Assembly (NCBI RefSeq): GCF_007859765.1
Contig: NZ_SIHJ01000006.1
Coordinates: 20,985 to 84,984, forward strand
Length of the DNA stretch: 64,000 nucleotides
From: Posidoniimonas corsicana
GTDB lineage: Bacteria > Planctomycetota > Planctomycetia > Pirellulales > Lacipirellulaceae
Direction: 5' to 3'
Shown here: piece after piece, positions 1-13,845 of the stretch
How positions within the stretch are numbered: the first letter of the stretch is position 1
How the letters are laid out: every line of letters begins with the position of its first letter
The notes under the pieces: generated by a model
Database searches by the model: none
Seen by the model: only the letters and a program-made list of their open reading frames with translations
Told to the model about the DNA's origin: nothing
Program-made: the position numbers and the translations under genes

Positions 1-3949
<3,949 letters not shown>

Positions 3950-3957
<8 letters not shown>

Positions 3958-5023
3958 GGTCTCCCCGGAGGTCTTTGGAGGTCGCGAGGGCGAGGGTGCG
4001 TTTCTTTCCGCCAACGGCGCAGTAGAAATGGTACACCACCCCATTGTGCTTGATCAGCCACGGCTTGTGGGCGAAGGTCTTGTCCCATTCTTCGGACGGC
4101 TCGATCAGGTTTTCCCCCTCCCACTTGGTCCAGTGCACCAGGTCCCGCGACACGGCGAAAGTGTCGAACGCCCCGATCCCCTTCTTCCAGCCGGCGCCAA
4201 AGTACGGCATCACCCACAGGTCGCCCATGCGGATGATCTGCGGGTCGCCCGTGATGCCCTTGCCGTTGTCCACGACGGGGCCGTCGCCGTAGCGGCGCCA
4301 GGTGACCAGGTCGTCGGAGACCGCGATGCCGATCCGCTCGACCCAGGCGTCCCGCTGCTTGGCGTTGTAGAACATGACAAACGGGGCGCCGAGCGTCTGC
4401 GACTCGTCTCGAAAGACGTGGCTCTTGTAAAGCGTCTTCCGCTCGAAGGGTCGGGCGTCGGCGTCGTCGGGCGAGAGGACCGGGTTCTCCTTGAGCCGTT
4501 CCCAGGGCTGGCCGCTGCCAAGCTCAGTGGTGTGGGCCATGCCGATGGCGAGCGGGTCGGTCTCGTAGCCCTGCTTGTGCCCGCCGAAGTAAGAGATCCA
4601 GTACTTGCCGTCGTGCTGGCTGATGGCGGAGCCGCCCTCCCACTTTGGATCGACCAGCGCGATGCTGCCGTCGGCCTGCCAGCGGTCCCAGCCCTGGTCG
4701 CGGAACGGGAGCACCGTTCCGAGGATCTTCCAGTCGAGCAGGTTGTCGCTCTTGGCGATGCAGGTCTCGTAACCGACCAGGTTGCTTATCTTCACGAACA
4801 CCATGTACCACGAGCCGTCGTGTCGGAACACATTGGGGCAGTCGTAGTACTGGTCCTCTTCCGGCGTGAGGATCGTGCCGTACTTATAGGGAGTGCGGAG
4901 CTCTTCGTAGACGCGCTGCATGCTGGCGTCGTCGATGGTATGCGGTGCTGTCGCCGTCTCATCGGCAACCGCGCTTGTGGCAAGCAATACCGAAAGTAAA
5001 AGGACGGACCGTAGAGTCATCAT
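3950..5023 (-). CDS. Five-bladed beta-propeller glycosidase, GH43-like
   Basis: The protein has 357 residues with a signal peptide (MMTLRSVLLLSVLLATSAVA). The remainder shows the repeating pattern of GH43/GH117-clan propellers: YYDCPNVFRHDGSWYMVF in the first blade, SDNLLDWKILG, AVSDDLVTWRRYG and SRDLVHWTKWEG in later blades. Proteins of this clan act on arabinose, xylose, galactose or anhydrogalactose ends. The GH43 catalytic Asp/Asp/Glu triad cannot be assigned with certainty here. Its ATG overlaps the GH106 stop by 4 nt (ATGA) and its stop overlaps the GH95 start. It is therefore inferred to attack the same polymer, for example an arabinose decoration. GH117, GH130-like or an inactive paralogue are alternatives. 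Confidence 0.75.
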
Positions 5024-8000
5024 TGCGGGGCTTCTGCTTGAGAAGTATTCGATTGAAGTTTGACGGGGCCAAGCAGCCCAAACGGCACAGGGCCCACCGA
5101 CCCGGGCAGCGGCCGGGCGTTGGTCCAGGTCAGCCGCTCGTGCTCAGGCGCCTTGGCGTCGGCGAGGATGCGGTTCCGCCATACGCCAGCGACCTGGACC
5201 TCCAGCCTGTTCTCGCCGGCCGTCACGGCATCGGTGACGTCAACCCGATACGGCGGCGTCCAGGCCACACCGCAGTCGACGCCGTTGACATGAACTCTTG
5301 CCGTACCCGCGACAGAACTCAGGTCCAGCCAAGCCCGGTCCTGCCCGTCCTCCGGATTGTAGTCGAACGCCGCGTCGTACGTGGCGATGCCGTCGAATGC
5401 CCGCACACCGGGATCGCTGTGGTCGGAGAGGTCAACCAGGCCGGCTAGCTCGATCGCGTCCGGCGCGGGGCCGATGGCAGGCTCAAACGTTACCCGCCAG
5501 GCGGTCGGCTCGATCGCGACGACTTGCTGTCGCGAATCCGCTGGCGCCAGGTCGTTGAGCTTCTCGTCGCTCAATACCAGAAGCAACGACTGATGCGGCT
5601 CGAGAGAAACCTGCCACCGCCCGCCCTGCTGAATTGCGGGTGCCTGGCTACCGGTCACCGGGTCCCACACCGCGGCGTGCGGCCTGCTCGCCCGCACGCC
5701 TACGCTGACACTCCGCCGCGTGTCCTGCTGGTTAGCAAGGAGATAGACGTCCCAACCATCGCCTCGACGGTGGGTCCAGCCGACCTGACGGGCGGTCTCG
5801 CCCGCTTCGTCCCAGGCCTGCAGGTCGCGGTTGATCCCTAGCGGATCGAGTGAATCGGGCCGCCAGGCCCCGACCGAGACGTTCGGGTGATCGGCTAGCC
5901 GCGAGGCCAGGTCGTCCAGAACCTCGGTGTCGGCTTCGGGGTCGCCCATCCCGGGTGTCCGCTCCGGCAGATCGACCAGCACCAAACGCCCGCCCGCGTC
6001 GGCCAACGACAATAGTTTCTCGCCGACCTCCACAGACATCAGGCCCGCCTGCGGCGACATCGGCCGGCTGCCGGGGACAACCAGCACGCCGTAGCTCGCG
6101 CCGCCCGGCAGCACAATGCGGCCGTCCTCAACCTCCGCTAGTCGCAGCAGAGCGTCGCGGTTGAGGGAGTCGTACTTGTACCCGCGGAGCGGGTCCGTGC
6201 CGCCGGCGGGGTCGGCCATATTCGCCGAGTGCCGCACGCCCTCGGGCATCTCGCGGGTGGGAACGCCGCGGTTGGCGAGCCGCCGCCGCTCTTTGCTGAC
6301 GCGTTGCTCGCCGATCAGGCCGGGCAGCGTGTCGATGAGTCGTTCAGGCAGAACCGCCCGACTCGGCAACTCCTCGCCGGTGAACACCGCGATGTCGACC
6401 ACCGCGTCGCCCTGCTGCAGCACCGCCTGCAGCCGCTGCAGGTAGCCGTTCCAGGCGTAGGCGTGCGGCTGCCAAACCTGGTCCCGCTGCTGGAACGTGC
6501 CGATGCCGTTGAGCGTCACGCCCGGCTTGCGGTCGAGCCACGGGTTGTGCATCCAGACATGGTGCACCAACTGGTTGACGCCCAGACACAGGTTGTGGTC
6601 GGCCATCGGCTTGAGAATGGCCGGCGACTCGTCCCAGCGGATGCGGAGTTGGGTGAACGCCTCGGCGCCGATAGTGCGTTTGCCGTAGATGTGCCCGGCT
6701 GAGATCGCGTCGAGCACATCGTTCGGCTTGTCGTGCGTCGGGCTCTGCCGCCAGAATTCGCCCATCGGCATACTGACGTGCTGGTAGTGCCTGAGGCCGT
6801 CGGCCAGCATGGTGGGCGCCGTGCACTCGGCGGAAAACGAGGAGCCGGCTTCGGCCGCCAGCTCTTCGAGCGTACCGAAGAACGCTCCGTCGAGTCGCTC
6901 GGCAAGCGTCCGCCGAAAGTCGTGAAGAAAACGCTCGGAAGCGTCCGCGTCGTCAATCACGTAGCCGGCCAGTGTTGGAAGCCAGGGCGCCGCGGGGTAG
7001 CCGCGACGCTCTATGAATTGCTGCGGCAGGTCGGCCGTCCAATTCTGGCTGCCGCACTCCCAGCTATCGACGTGCAACCTGGTCAGCACCCTGCCGGCAA
7101 GCTCGGCCCCCAACTGCCGACGCGCCTCACCGAACCAACCGGCGTACTGGGTTCGAACCGCCTGCGGGTTGAGCTTGTCGCACTCCAGCCCCTTGCCGCC
7201 GCCGCCAGTGGCGTTCTGCTTGCCGGTCGAGGTGTGCCCGAACCGCAGCACTACCCATTCGCCGGGCGGCGCGTCCCAATGAAGCACGCCCTGCTCGTCC
7301 ATCATCGAAGTGACGTCAACGACCGAGTTGCTGGAAACAGCCGCCGCGGCGTCCACATCAGGCGATATCGGCGACACCCGCCACACAGCGCCCGATTTGC
7401 CGCGGAAGTGGTGCACGCAGGCCGCGCTGGAGAGCTCGATCCCCTGCACCTTCAGCACGGGGCTCCACTTTGCGAAGTCCAGATCCTCGGCGCCCGGCTC
7501 GGCGCCCTCTGGGTCGAATGACAGGCGGAAAACGCAAGCGGTCGTCGCCGGAACCGCGTGCGTCACCGGGCGGCCCTCGTCCTGCCAGCCATGTCGTGGG
7601 GCCGATAGCTGGGCGATCGGGCGGAATACTTGCCCATCGTCGCTCGCCTCGAGCCGCATCCGCTGACACTGGTAGTTGTTGCCGTCGGGACGGATGGTCA
7701 CGGCCCGGCAGGTGAACGGCTGTTCGAAGCGGAAGTCGATCCAGCACGGCGCCGATGAGCGGAGCCGCTCGGTGTTGCCCGGCACAACAAGCTGCTGGGC
7801 CTGCTGGTCAGCGGCGTTGGTGGTCACGGTCACCGGAACGCTGGCTGTCGAGATCCCCTCGCCCTCTGGCGCTGGGAACGTCAGCACGGCGACATCCTCA
7901 TAATAGCCCTCGCGGGTGGCTGGGCGGGGAAGCGTCAGTTCCGCAGGCCCGCCGCCAGACGCGATCGTTCGGGACCAGACGAGCTGCTGCATCGACAGCT

Positions 8001-8469
8001 CTGGTGTGATCCACGGCCCACCCGCTAGCGCAAACCCGTCGCTTAAGTGCATAGCCAGCTCGATGCCGGCGCGATCGGCCTCCGCTGCGGCGTGACGGAC
8101 AAGGTCCCACCAGTGCGGCGAGAGCTGCGTCGCCTGCGGGCTCACCAGCGGAGGGTCCTGCGGCCCGTAGATCGGCATCAAGTATGCGCCGCCGAGTCCG
8201 GCGTCGCGCATCGCACTAATGTCGGCGGAGATCCCTTCAGCTGTGACCGCCGCGTCGAGCCAGTACCAAAAGGTCCAAGGCTTGGCGGAGTCGGCCGGCG
8301 AAACGAACGCGTGCTCCAATTCCGCCGTGTCGGCCCGGGACGAGGAGCTGCACGCAAGCAGCGCACAGAGCGCAGCCGCGCAGATCGTGTTGGCGAACCG
8401 ATGCGTAGCAGGCAAGCGGAGACCCAGTCGTTGGGGACCTGAGAACAGACACCAGTAGGGTGTGGGCAA
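5020..8469 (-). CDS. GH106 alpha-L-rhamnosidase
   Basis: The protein has 1149 residues, the usual size for GH106. The N-terminal hydrophobic stretch ends in LLAC followed by serines, a possible lipobox, so the enzyme may be a surface or periplasmic lipoprotein. The barrel begins with PWTFWYWLDAAVTAEG, a recognisable GH106 start, followed by MRDAGLGGAYLMPIYG. The segment VDSWECGSQNW (Glu about 471) is a conserved acidic active-site segment in the family. The C-terminal third is beta-rich and carries a galactose-binding-like module (VNGVDCGVAWTPPYRVDV). GH106 enzymes remove alpha-L-rhamnose from rhamnogalacturonans, including RG-II. It is the first gene of the leftward operon. The start is the first ATG in frame; a slightly later start is possible. 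Confidence 0.92.
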   Translation of the reverse strand: MPTPYWCLFSGPQRLGLRLPATHRFANTICAAALCALLACSSSSRADTAELEHAFVSPADSAKPWTFWYWLDAAVTAEGISADISAMRDAGLGGAYLMPIYGPQDPPLVSPQATQLSPHWWDLVRHAAAEADRAGIELAMHLSDGFALAGGPWITPELSMQQLVWSRTIASGGGPAELTLPRPATREGYYEDVAVLTFPAPEGEGISTASVPVTVTTNAADQQAQQLVVPGNTERLRSSAPCWIDFRFEQPFTCRAVTIRPDGNNYQCQRMRLEASDDGQVFRPIAQLSAPRHGWQDEGRPVTHAVPATTACVFRLSFDPEGAEPGAEDLDFAKWSPVLKVQGIELSSAACVHHFRGKSGAVWRVSPISPDVDAAAAVSSNSVVDVTSMMDEQGVLHWDAPPGEWVVLRFGHTSTGKQNATGGGGKGLECDKLNPQAVRTQYAGWFGEARRQLGAELAGRVLTRLHVDSWECGSQNWTADLPQQFIERRGYPAAPWLPTLAGYVIDDADASERFLHDFRRTLAERLDGAFFGTLEELAAEAGSSFSAECTAPTMLADGLRHYQHVSMPMGEFWRQSPTHDKPNDVLDAISAGHIYGKRTIGAEAFTQLRIRWDESPAILKPMADHNLCLGVNQLVHHVWMHNPWLDRKPGVTLNGIGTFQQRDQVWQPHAYAWNGYLQRLQAVLQQGDAVVDIAVFTGEELPSRAVLPERLIDTLPGLIGEQRVSKERRRLANRGVPTREMPEGVRHSANMADPAGGTDPLRGYKYDSLNRDALLRLAEVEDGRIVLPGGASYGVLVVPGSRPMSPQAGLMSVEVGEKLLSLADAGGRLVLVDLPERTPGMGDPEADTEVLDDLASRLADHPNVSVGAWRPDSLDPLGINRDLQAWDEAGETARQVGWTHRRGDGWDVYLLANQQDTRRSVSVGVRASRPHAAVWDPVTGSQAPAIQQGGRWQVSLEPHQSLLLVLSDEKLNDLAPADSRQQVVAIEPTAWRVTFEPAIGPAPDAIELAGLVDLSDHSDPGVRAFDGIATYDAAFDYNPEDGQDRAWLDLSSVAGTARVHVNGVDCGVAWTPPYRVDVTDAVTAGENRLEVQVAGVWRNRILADAKAPEHERLTWTNARPLPGSVGPVPFGLLGPVKLQSNTSQAEAPQ

Positions 8470-8573
8470 TCTATGCTACCCCGCGTTGCAGACCGCGTTC
8501 CACAAACCGGCGACGCAAAAAGAGGCTTGTTTTCCGTCAGATTCAATTGTTCTGCCTGAAGCAGCGGGCTCCA
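8470..8573. promoter_or_regulatory. Divergent intergenic region between the GH106 and GH2 operons
   Basis: This 104-nt gap separates the starts of two divergently transcribed glycosidase operons, so it must hold or adjoin both promoters. It is locally AT-richer than its flanks (around 8515-8560). I could not identify a convincing -35/-10 pair or a clear operator. Confidence 0.4.
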
Positions 8574-10979
8574 ATGAACCGAATGCGTCCCTTCCTGTCC
8601 GCCCTGCCCACGATCCTAGCCGCCCTCTGCTGCGCGTCCGCGTACGCGGCACAGCGCGAGCGGATCGATGATGATTGGCATTTTCGCCTGGGCGACGTTG
8701 CTGACGCTCAGCTCACTGAACACGACGACAACCATTGGCCCCAGGTGCGGCTTCCCCACGACTGGAGCATCGGCTTATCGCGTTCCGCCGACGAACCTAG
8801 CGCCGGCGGGGGCGGGTTCTTCCCGACCGGCGTGGGCTGGTACCGCCGCCAACTGCACTGCGTGCCAACAGCAGGAGAACGCACCTGGTTGGTGTTCGAT
8901 GGCGTCTACCGGAACGCCACGGTCTGGCTAAACGGCGAACAGCTCGGCGGCCACGCCTACGGCTACACGCCGTTCCGATTCGAGATCACCAACCGACTCT
9001 CCGCCGACGAGCCGAATCTGCTGGCGGTGCGTGTCGACAACTCCGCCCAGCCCAACAGTCGCTGGTACACTGGTTCGGGGATCTACCGTCACGTCTGGCT
9101 CGAGCGGCGCCCCACGTTGTCGATCGATCCGCAGTCCTGTGTGGCGTCGGTAGATACGCTGGAGGGCCGGCAATGCACACTCAGCACCTCGGCCCGCGTT
9201 GAACAGACTACGCCACAAGAGACTCTGGCCGAATTGCGGGTCGAGCTCTTCAGCCCTGACGGCGAGGTCGTCGCGTCGCACACCGAACCAATTCGGGCGT
9301 CACGCGGCAAGTCCGCTGAGACGCACCAGAAGTTGGTGCTTAGCAACCCGCGGCTGTGGAGCCCCGACGACCCCGCACTCTACACGGTCCGCTACCTGTT
9401 GTTGAGCGATGGCAAGGAAGTCGACCGGCACGAGTCGTCCTTCGGGATCCGCACCATTGAGGTAACTGCCGACCGCGGCTTGCTGCTCAACGGCAAGCCC
9501 GTAGCCCTGTTTGGCGGCAACGTCCACCACGACAACGGCTGCCTCGGCGCGGCCGCGTTCGACCGGGCGGAGCAGCGGAAGGCCGGGCTGCTCAAAGAAG
9601 CCGGGTACAACGCGGTCCGCACCGCCCACAACCCGCCCTCCCCCGCCTTCCTCGACGCCTGCGACCGGCTCGGACTGCTCGTGATCGACGAGGCGTTCGA
9701 CTGCTGGGCGAAGAAAAAAGTCGCGCACGACTACCACGAGGACTTCGCCGAGAACTGGCGGGCCGACCTGGCGGCGATGGTGCGGCGGGACCGCCACCAC
9801 CCCTCCGTGATCATGTGGAGCATCGGCAATGAGATGTACGAGCGCGGCGCCGATCACGCCCCCGACCTTGCGGGTGAGATGGTAGCGGTCGTGCGTGAGC
9901 TCGACCCGACCCGGCCCGTCACGGCGGGGGTCAACGGGCTGGGCCCGCAGAACTGGAGCAAGCTGGATCGCCTGTTCGGCGAGTTGGATGTCGCCGGGTA
10001 CAACTACGAGCAGGGCCGCTACGCCGACGACCACCAGCGAGTTCCCGATCGGGTGATGTACGCCAGCGAGTCCTACCTAAGTGACCTGGCAACCAGCCGC
10101 GACCATGTATCTTCTCGCCCTTATGTGGTGGGCGACTTCGTCTGGTCGGCGATCGACTACCTAGGCGAGGCCGGGATCGGCCGGAATTTCCCGCCCGGCG
10201 CGACCGTCACACCGCACTGGGAGGGAACACACTACCCCTACCATGGCGCGCTGTGCGGCGACATTGATATCACCGGCGTCCGAAGGCCTATCTCCCACTT
10301 TCGCGAAATCGTTTGGGACCGAGGAGAAAGGCTGTCTGTTGCAGTAGTTGAACCGGCGCCCGATGGCGGAGCGTGGCAGCCATCGCAATGGGCGACCGAA
10401 CCCCTCATGGCCAGCTGGACCTGGCCGGGGCACGAGGGGCGAGATCTCCAAGTCAAGGTCGCTAGCCGCTGGCCAACGGTCCGGGTTGAGCTGAATGGCC
10501 AGGTTGTTGGTGAAGTCACACCGAGTGGCTACGAGGATGGCGTCGCCACGCTGAGTGTGCGGTACGCCCCGGGCGAGGTTACCGCGATAGGACTCGACGA
10601 ACAGGGGCGGGCTCAACAGCGGATGGTGCTCACCACCGCCGGCCCAGCGGAGAGCATCCGCCTTACGCCCGACCGGACGGACCTAGTCGCCGACGGACAG
10701 GATCTGAGCTTCGTCGCTGTAGAGATTGTCGATGCCGACGGTCTGGTTCGCCCGGACGCAGATCACCAGGTCACCTACACGATCGACGGTCCGGGCACGA
10801 TCGTCGGTGTTGGCAGCGGCGACCTCAGCTCCGACGAACCGTACAACGCGCTTTCACGGCGTGTCTTTCACGGCCGGGCGTTGGTTGTGGTCCGCAGCGA
10901 TGACGACACCGGTACCATCACCCTGACAGCCTCCGCGCCGGGACTTCCTGCAGCGGAACTGGAACTGTCGAGCCGCTAG
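8574..10979 (+). CDS. GH2 glycosidase with C-terminal DUF4982/Ig-like modules
   Basis: The protein has about 801 residues from the ATG that begins the signal peptide (MNRMRPFLSALP to ASAYAAQ). An upstream in-frame start at 8460 would add a basic leader that does not look coding. Domains in order are the GH2 sugar-binding jelly roll, an Ig-like sandwich, a TIM barrel with GGNVHHDNGCLG and the acid/base motif SIGNEMYE (Glu about 420), the nucleophile in YASESY (Glu about 499), then DUF4982-like and bacterial Ig-like modules. Both catalytic glutamates are present, so an active retaining exo-glycosidase is expected. Beta-galactosidase is the default call; beta-glucuronidase or alpha-L-arabinopyranosidase are possible. 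The PL1 gene follows after 29 nt, suggesting co-transcription. Confidence 0.9.
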   Translation: MNRMRPFLSALPTILAALCCASAYAAQRERIDDDWHFRLGDVADAQLTEHDDNHWPQVRLPHDWSIGLSRSADEPSAGGGGFFPTGVGWYRRQLHCVPTAGERTWLVFDGVYRNATVWLNGEQLGGHAYGYTPFRFEITNRLSADEPNLLAVRVDNSAQPNSRWYTGSGIYRHVWLERRPTLSIDPQSCVASVDTLEGRQCTLSTSARVEQTTPQETLAELRVELFSPDGEVVASHTEPIRASRGKSAETHQKLVLSNPRLWSPDDPALYTVRYLLLSDGKEVDRHESSFGIRTIEVTADRGLLLNGKPVALFGGNVHHDNGCLGAAAFDRAEQRKAGLLKEAGYNAVRTAHNPPSPAFLDACDRLGLLVIDEAFDCWAKKKVAHDYHEDFAENWRADLAAMVRRDRHHPSVIMWSIGNEMYERGADHAPDLAGEMVAVVRELDPTRPVTAGVNGLGPQNWSKLDRLFGELDVAGYNYEQGRYADDHQRVPDRVMYASESYLSDLATSRDHVSSRPYVVGDFVWSAIDYLGEAGIGRNFPPGATVTPHWEGTHYPYHGALCGDIDITGVRRPISHFREIVWDRGERLSVAVVEPAPDGGAWQPSQWATEPLMASWTWPGHEGRDLQVKVASRWPTVRVELNGQVVGEVTPSGYEDGVATLSVRYAPGEVTAIGLDEQGRAQQRMVLTTAGPAESIRLTPDRTDLVADGQDLSFVAVEIVDADGLVRPDADHQVTYTIDGPGTIVGVGSGDLSSDEPYNALSRRVFHGRALVVVRSDDDTGTITLTASAPGLPAAELELSSR

Positions 10980-11008
10980 GCTCTCCCCCAACAAACAAGG
11001 CGCCCTCG

Positions 11009-13222
11009 ATGACCCGCGTCGCACTCACCTGCGCTATAGCAACACTGTTCCTATCGTCAGAAGGCCTGCTGGCCAACACCCCGCTGCGGATCGACCTCAG
11101 CGCCGCAACCGGCAGGCGCGACGCGGAAACCACGGGCTGGCACGAATGGGAGATCAAGGAAGGGAGTAGCGTGAGTAAGGAGTTCGACGGTGTTACCGTA
11201 ACGCTAGAGAGCTCCGGCGCGCCACTGCGAGGCTTCCTGCACAAAGCGAGCCTGGCGACCGGCGCCAGCTTGGCCGCCGACGGCGTCGAGTCACGTTCGA
11301 CCATCGAGATCAAGATCGCGGGCCTCGCCCCGGGAAAACACACGCTGGCGGCATTCCACAACCGCCCTGGCAATGGACCAACCAGCGGCGTGCAACTGCA
11401 GTCGGGTGAGCATCGCAGCGACGGCGCCCCGTCCCACGACGCGGCGCGCGACGACCAGATGGGCGCCACCTACGTTCCGTTCACCGCCGAACCAGGCGCC
11501 CCCGCGGTGCTGCGACTAGCAGCCCTACCCGGCGGCGACGATCCCAGCATCGTTCTCAACGCCTTGGAGATCGACACAGGCGATCCACGCGAACGAGCAT
11601 TCGCCCCCTCGCCCGCCAACTTCGATGAGCACACTGATGGCAAATCCGGCCAGGTTCGGCTGTCTTGGTCTGCGCCTGTCGACGCTAGGTCATTCCGCGT
11701 CTACCTAACCCGCGACCGCGACTACAACGCCGCGGTCAACGCGGTGCGAGGAAGCGATTCAAGCACCGCGGTGCAGATCACCAACACCGATGAGCCTGAA
11801 CTACCGGTCGCCGTTCTCCCCAACGACAGCCTGCAGCACTACTGCTGGCGGATCGACACGACCGACGGGCAGGGTCAGGTGACCCGTGGCGATGTCTGGA
11901 CGTTCCGCGTGCGGCATCTCGCGTTCCCCGGCGCCGAGGGCTACGGGCGTTTCGCGATCGGCGGACGCGGGGGACGAGTCTTCAAGGTCACGACACTCGC
12001 CGACGATGGCCCCGGCAGTCTCCGCGCCGCGGTCGGGGCGACCGGCCCGCGGACGATTGTGTTCGACGTGGGTGGTCGAATTGAACTCAAGTCACGCCTA
12101 ACGCTTCGCGACAACTACGTGACCATCGCTGGTCAAACGGCGCCTGGCAGTGGGATCTGCATCTCGAACTACAACATGGGGATGCTCGGCGCCCATGACA
12201 ATATCCTCCGGTACCTCCGTGTGCGTCCGGGCGACACCTCCGGCGACACGCTCGACGGGATGGGCATGGCCAGCAGCGACCACTCGATCATCGACCACTG
12301 CTCAATCAGTTGGTCTCACGACGAGGCGTTCAGCTCACGCGGCGCCAGGAACATCACGCTCCAGCGGACGCTGATCAGCGAGGCGCTCAATATCGCAGGG
12401 CACCGCAAGTACGAAGAAGGCAAGCAGCACGGCTTCGCCGCGAGCATCAGCGGCGACATCGGATCGTTCCACCACAACCTGTTGGCCCACTGCGCAGGCC
12501 GCAACTGGAGCCTCGCCGGCGCCATCGACCAGGCCAACATCCACGCGGGCCGTTTAGATATACGCAACAACCTGGTCTACAACTGGGGCTACCGCACCAC
12601 CGACGGCGGCGCCAAGAAGGTTCAGTTCGTCGCCAACTACTACAAGCCCGGCCCGGCGACTACCGTATTCCACATGCTCAAGCCCGAACGCAATCACGCT
12701 TTCGGCCCTCAAGACTACTACGTCGAGGGGAATGTGATGGAAGGCCGCTACGGGCCCGCTCCACCGCTCGAAGGCGTTGTGGCCCCACGGGACGAACCGC
12801 TATCGGAATTCGTCTACGACAAGCCGTTCTTCCCGAGCTATGTGCAGACCCAATCCGCCCGGGACGCGTACTTCGACATCCTGGCCGATGTGGGGTGCAA
12901 TGTGCCCGCTCTTGACGACCACGACAAACGAGTCATCGCCGAGACCCGAGACGGGACCGCGACCTTCACCGGCAGCCGCAGCGGACTGCCCGGCTTGCCT
13001 GACTCCCAAGAGGACGTCGGCGGCTGGGACGACTACCCAGAAGAGCGACGCCCCGCTGACTGGGACACAGACGATGATGGCATTCCGAACGCGTGGGAAC
13101 GCAACCATGGGCTCGACCCCAACGATCCCGCCGACGGCGCTGTCGACCGAAACGGGGATGGCTACACGAACCTCGAGGAGTACCTCAACGGGCTTGCAAC
13201 GAGTTCCAATCACGCATCGTGA
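11009..13222 (+). CDS. Multidomain pectate lyase, PL1 type, with calcium-binding tail
   Basis: The protein has 737 residues and a signal peptide. An N-terminal beta-rich module (about residues 25-190, malectin/carbohydrate-binding-like) is followed by a fibronectin-III-like domain (about 205-300). The PL1 parallel beta-helix starts at FPGAEGYGRFAIGGRGG and runs through DDGPGSLRAAV, IIDHCSISWSHDE and NNLVYNWGYR. The tail (about 680-730) carries two EF-hand/thrombospondin-3-like calcium motifs, DTDDDGIPN and DRNGDGYTN. PL1 enzymes cleave polygalacturonate by beta-elimination. The call rests on the same helix pattern as the second PL1 in the window. The extra N-terminal modules suggest binding to insoluble or cell-wall pectin. 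No enzyme for the unsaturated product (GH105/GH88) was seen nearby. Confidence 0.9.
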   Translation: MTRVALTCAIATLFLSSEGLLANTPLRIDLSAATGRRDAETTGWHEWEIKEGSSVSKEFDGVTVTLESSGAPLRGFLHKASLATGASLAADGVESRSTIEIKIAGLAPGKHTLAAFHNRPGNGPTSGVQLQSGEHRSDGAPSHDAARDDQMGATYVPFTAEPGAPAVLRLAALPGGDDPSIVLNALEIDTGDPRERAFAPSPANFDEHTDGKSGQVRLSWSAPVDARSFRVYLTRDRDYNAAVNAVRGSDSSTAVQITNTDEPELPVAVLPNDSLQHYCWRIDTTDGQGQVTRGDVWTFRVRHLAFPGAEGYGRFAIGGRGGRVFKVTTLADDGPGSLRAAVGATGPRTIVFDVGGRIELKSRLTLRDNYVTIAGQTAPGSGICISNYNMGMLGAHDNILRYLRVRPGDTSGDTLDGMGMASSDHSIIDHCSISWSHDEAFSSRGARNITLQRTLISEALNIAGHRKYEEGKQHGFAASISGDIGSFHHNLLAHCAGRNWSLAGAIDQANIHAGRLDIRNNLVYNWGYRTTDGGAKKVQFVANYYKPGPATTVFHMLKPERNHAFGPQDYYVEGNVMEGRYGPAPPLEGVVAPRDEPLSEFVYDKPFFPSYVQTQSARDAYFDILADVGCNVPALDDHDKRVIAETRDGTATFTGSRSGLPGLPDSQEDVGGWDDYPEERRPADWDTDDDGIPNAWERNHGLDPNDPADGAVDRNGDGYTNLEEYLNGLATSSNHAS

Positions 13223-13845
13223 GCAGGTTCGACTGGACTCCTCAAACGCTAGGTCATCACGACACCGGACTCTAAACAACGGCGTTGGATAAGCCAGCCA
13301 AACCTTCGCGTTGCAAACCGTTAGCGAAACCCGTCACCAGGGGCGGGAACCCAGTCCCCCCAAACTACTGGCTGTATAGCAGGAGAGTCTCTGTAACCGC
13401 GTCTGCAACATGCCTCCCTACCGTCCCCAACTAACGCAATGCGGTGCTTCGCAAATCCACCAGGAGTGCAACATTTCACCCCCTCCTTGCAACACAGGGC
13501 ACGCTGAAAAGTCTGAAAAGCAGGCGTCGAATGTGCTGACGACGCCACAAAGGCTGGTAGTATGAGTGATGACGGGAATGCCAACGGCCGCGTCTGCGGC
13601 GATAACTTGTCCTGGCGTCCGTCGTTGTGGGCCTCTGTTCCTTTTCTCCTTACGCCGTCGAGACTGTCGCTAGCGGAGCGTAGTGGTCTTACGCCTACTC
13701 GAACGATCGGCTGCTTGAGAACCGGGTGATGCCCCACGCGTACTGTCACTTCCTAATCTTTTTGCTGGTTGATTCTGCTGCTCGCCGCCCTGGTCTAGCG
13801 CGGCTCCAAGCACCGTGAGTCCTTATCAACTTTGAGGGAGAACTA
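13223..13845 (+). other. 623-nt gap, probable long leader/promoter of the PEP-CTERM gene
   Basis: No supported gene is seen on either strand. A 142-codon minus-strand frame lacks a recognisable domain and signal sequence. The sequence is less GC-biased than the flanking genes, which fits regulatory DNA. The last bases hold a good ribosome-binding site (GAGGGAG shortly before the ATG at 13846). I see no tRNA, clear terminator or strong consensus promoter. Confidence 0.45.

Noticed and set aside
13321..13749. 142-codon minus-strand frame in the long intergenic gap.
   Set aside because: No recognisable domain, signal or ribosome-binding site; composition looks non-coding.
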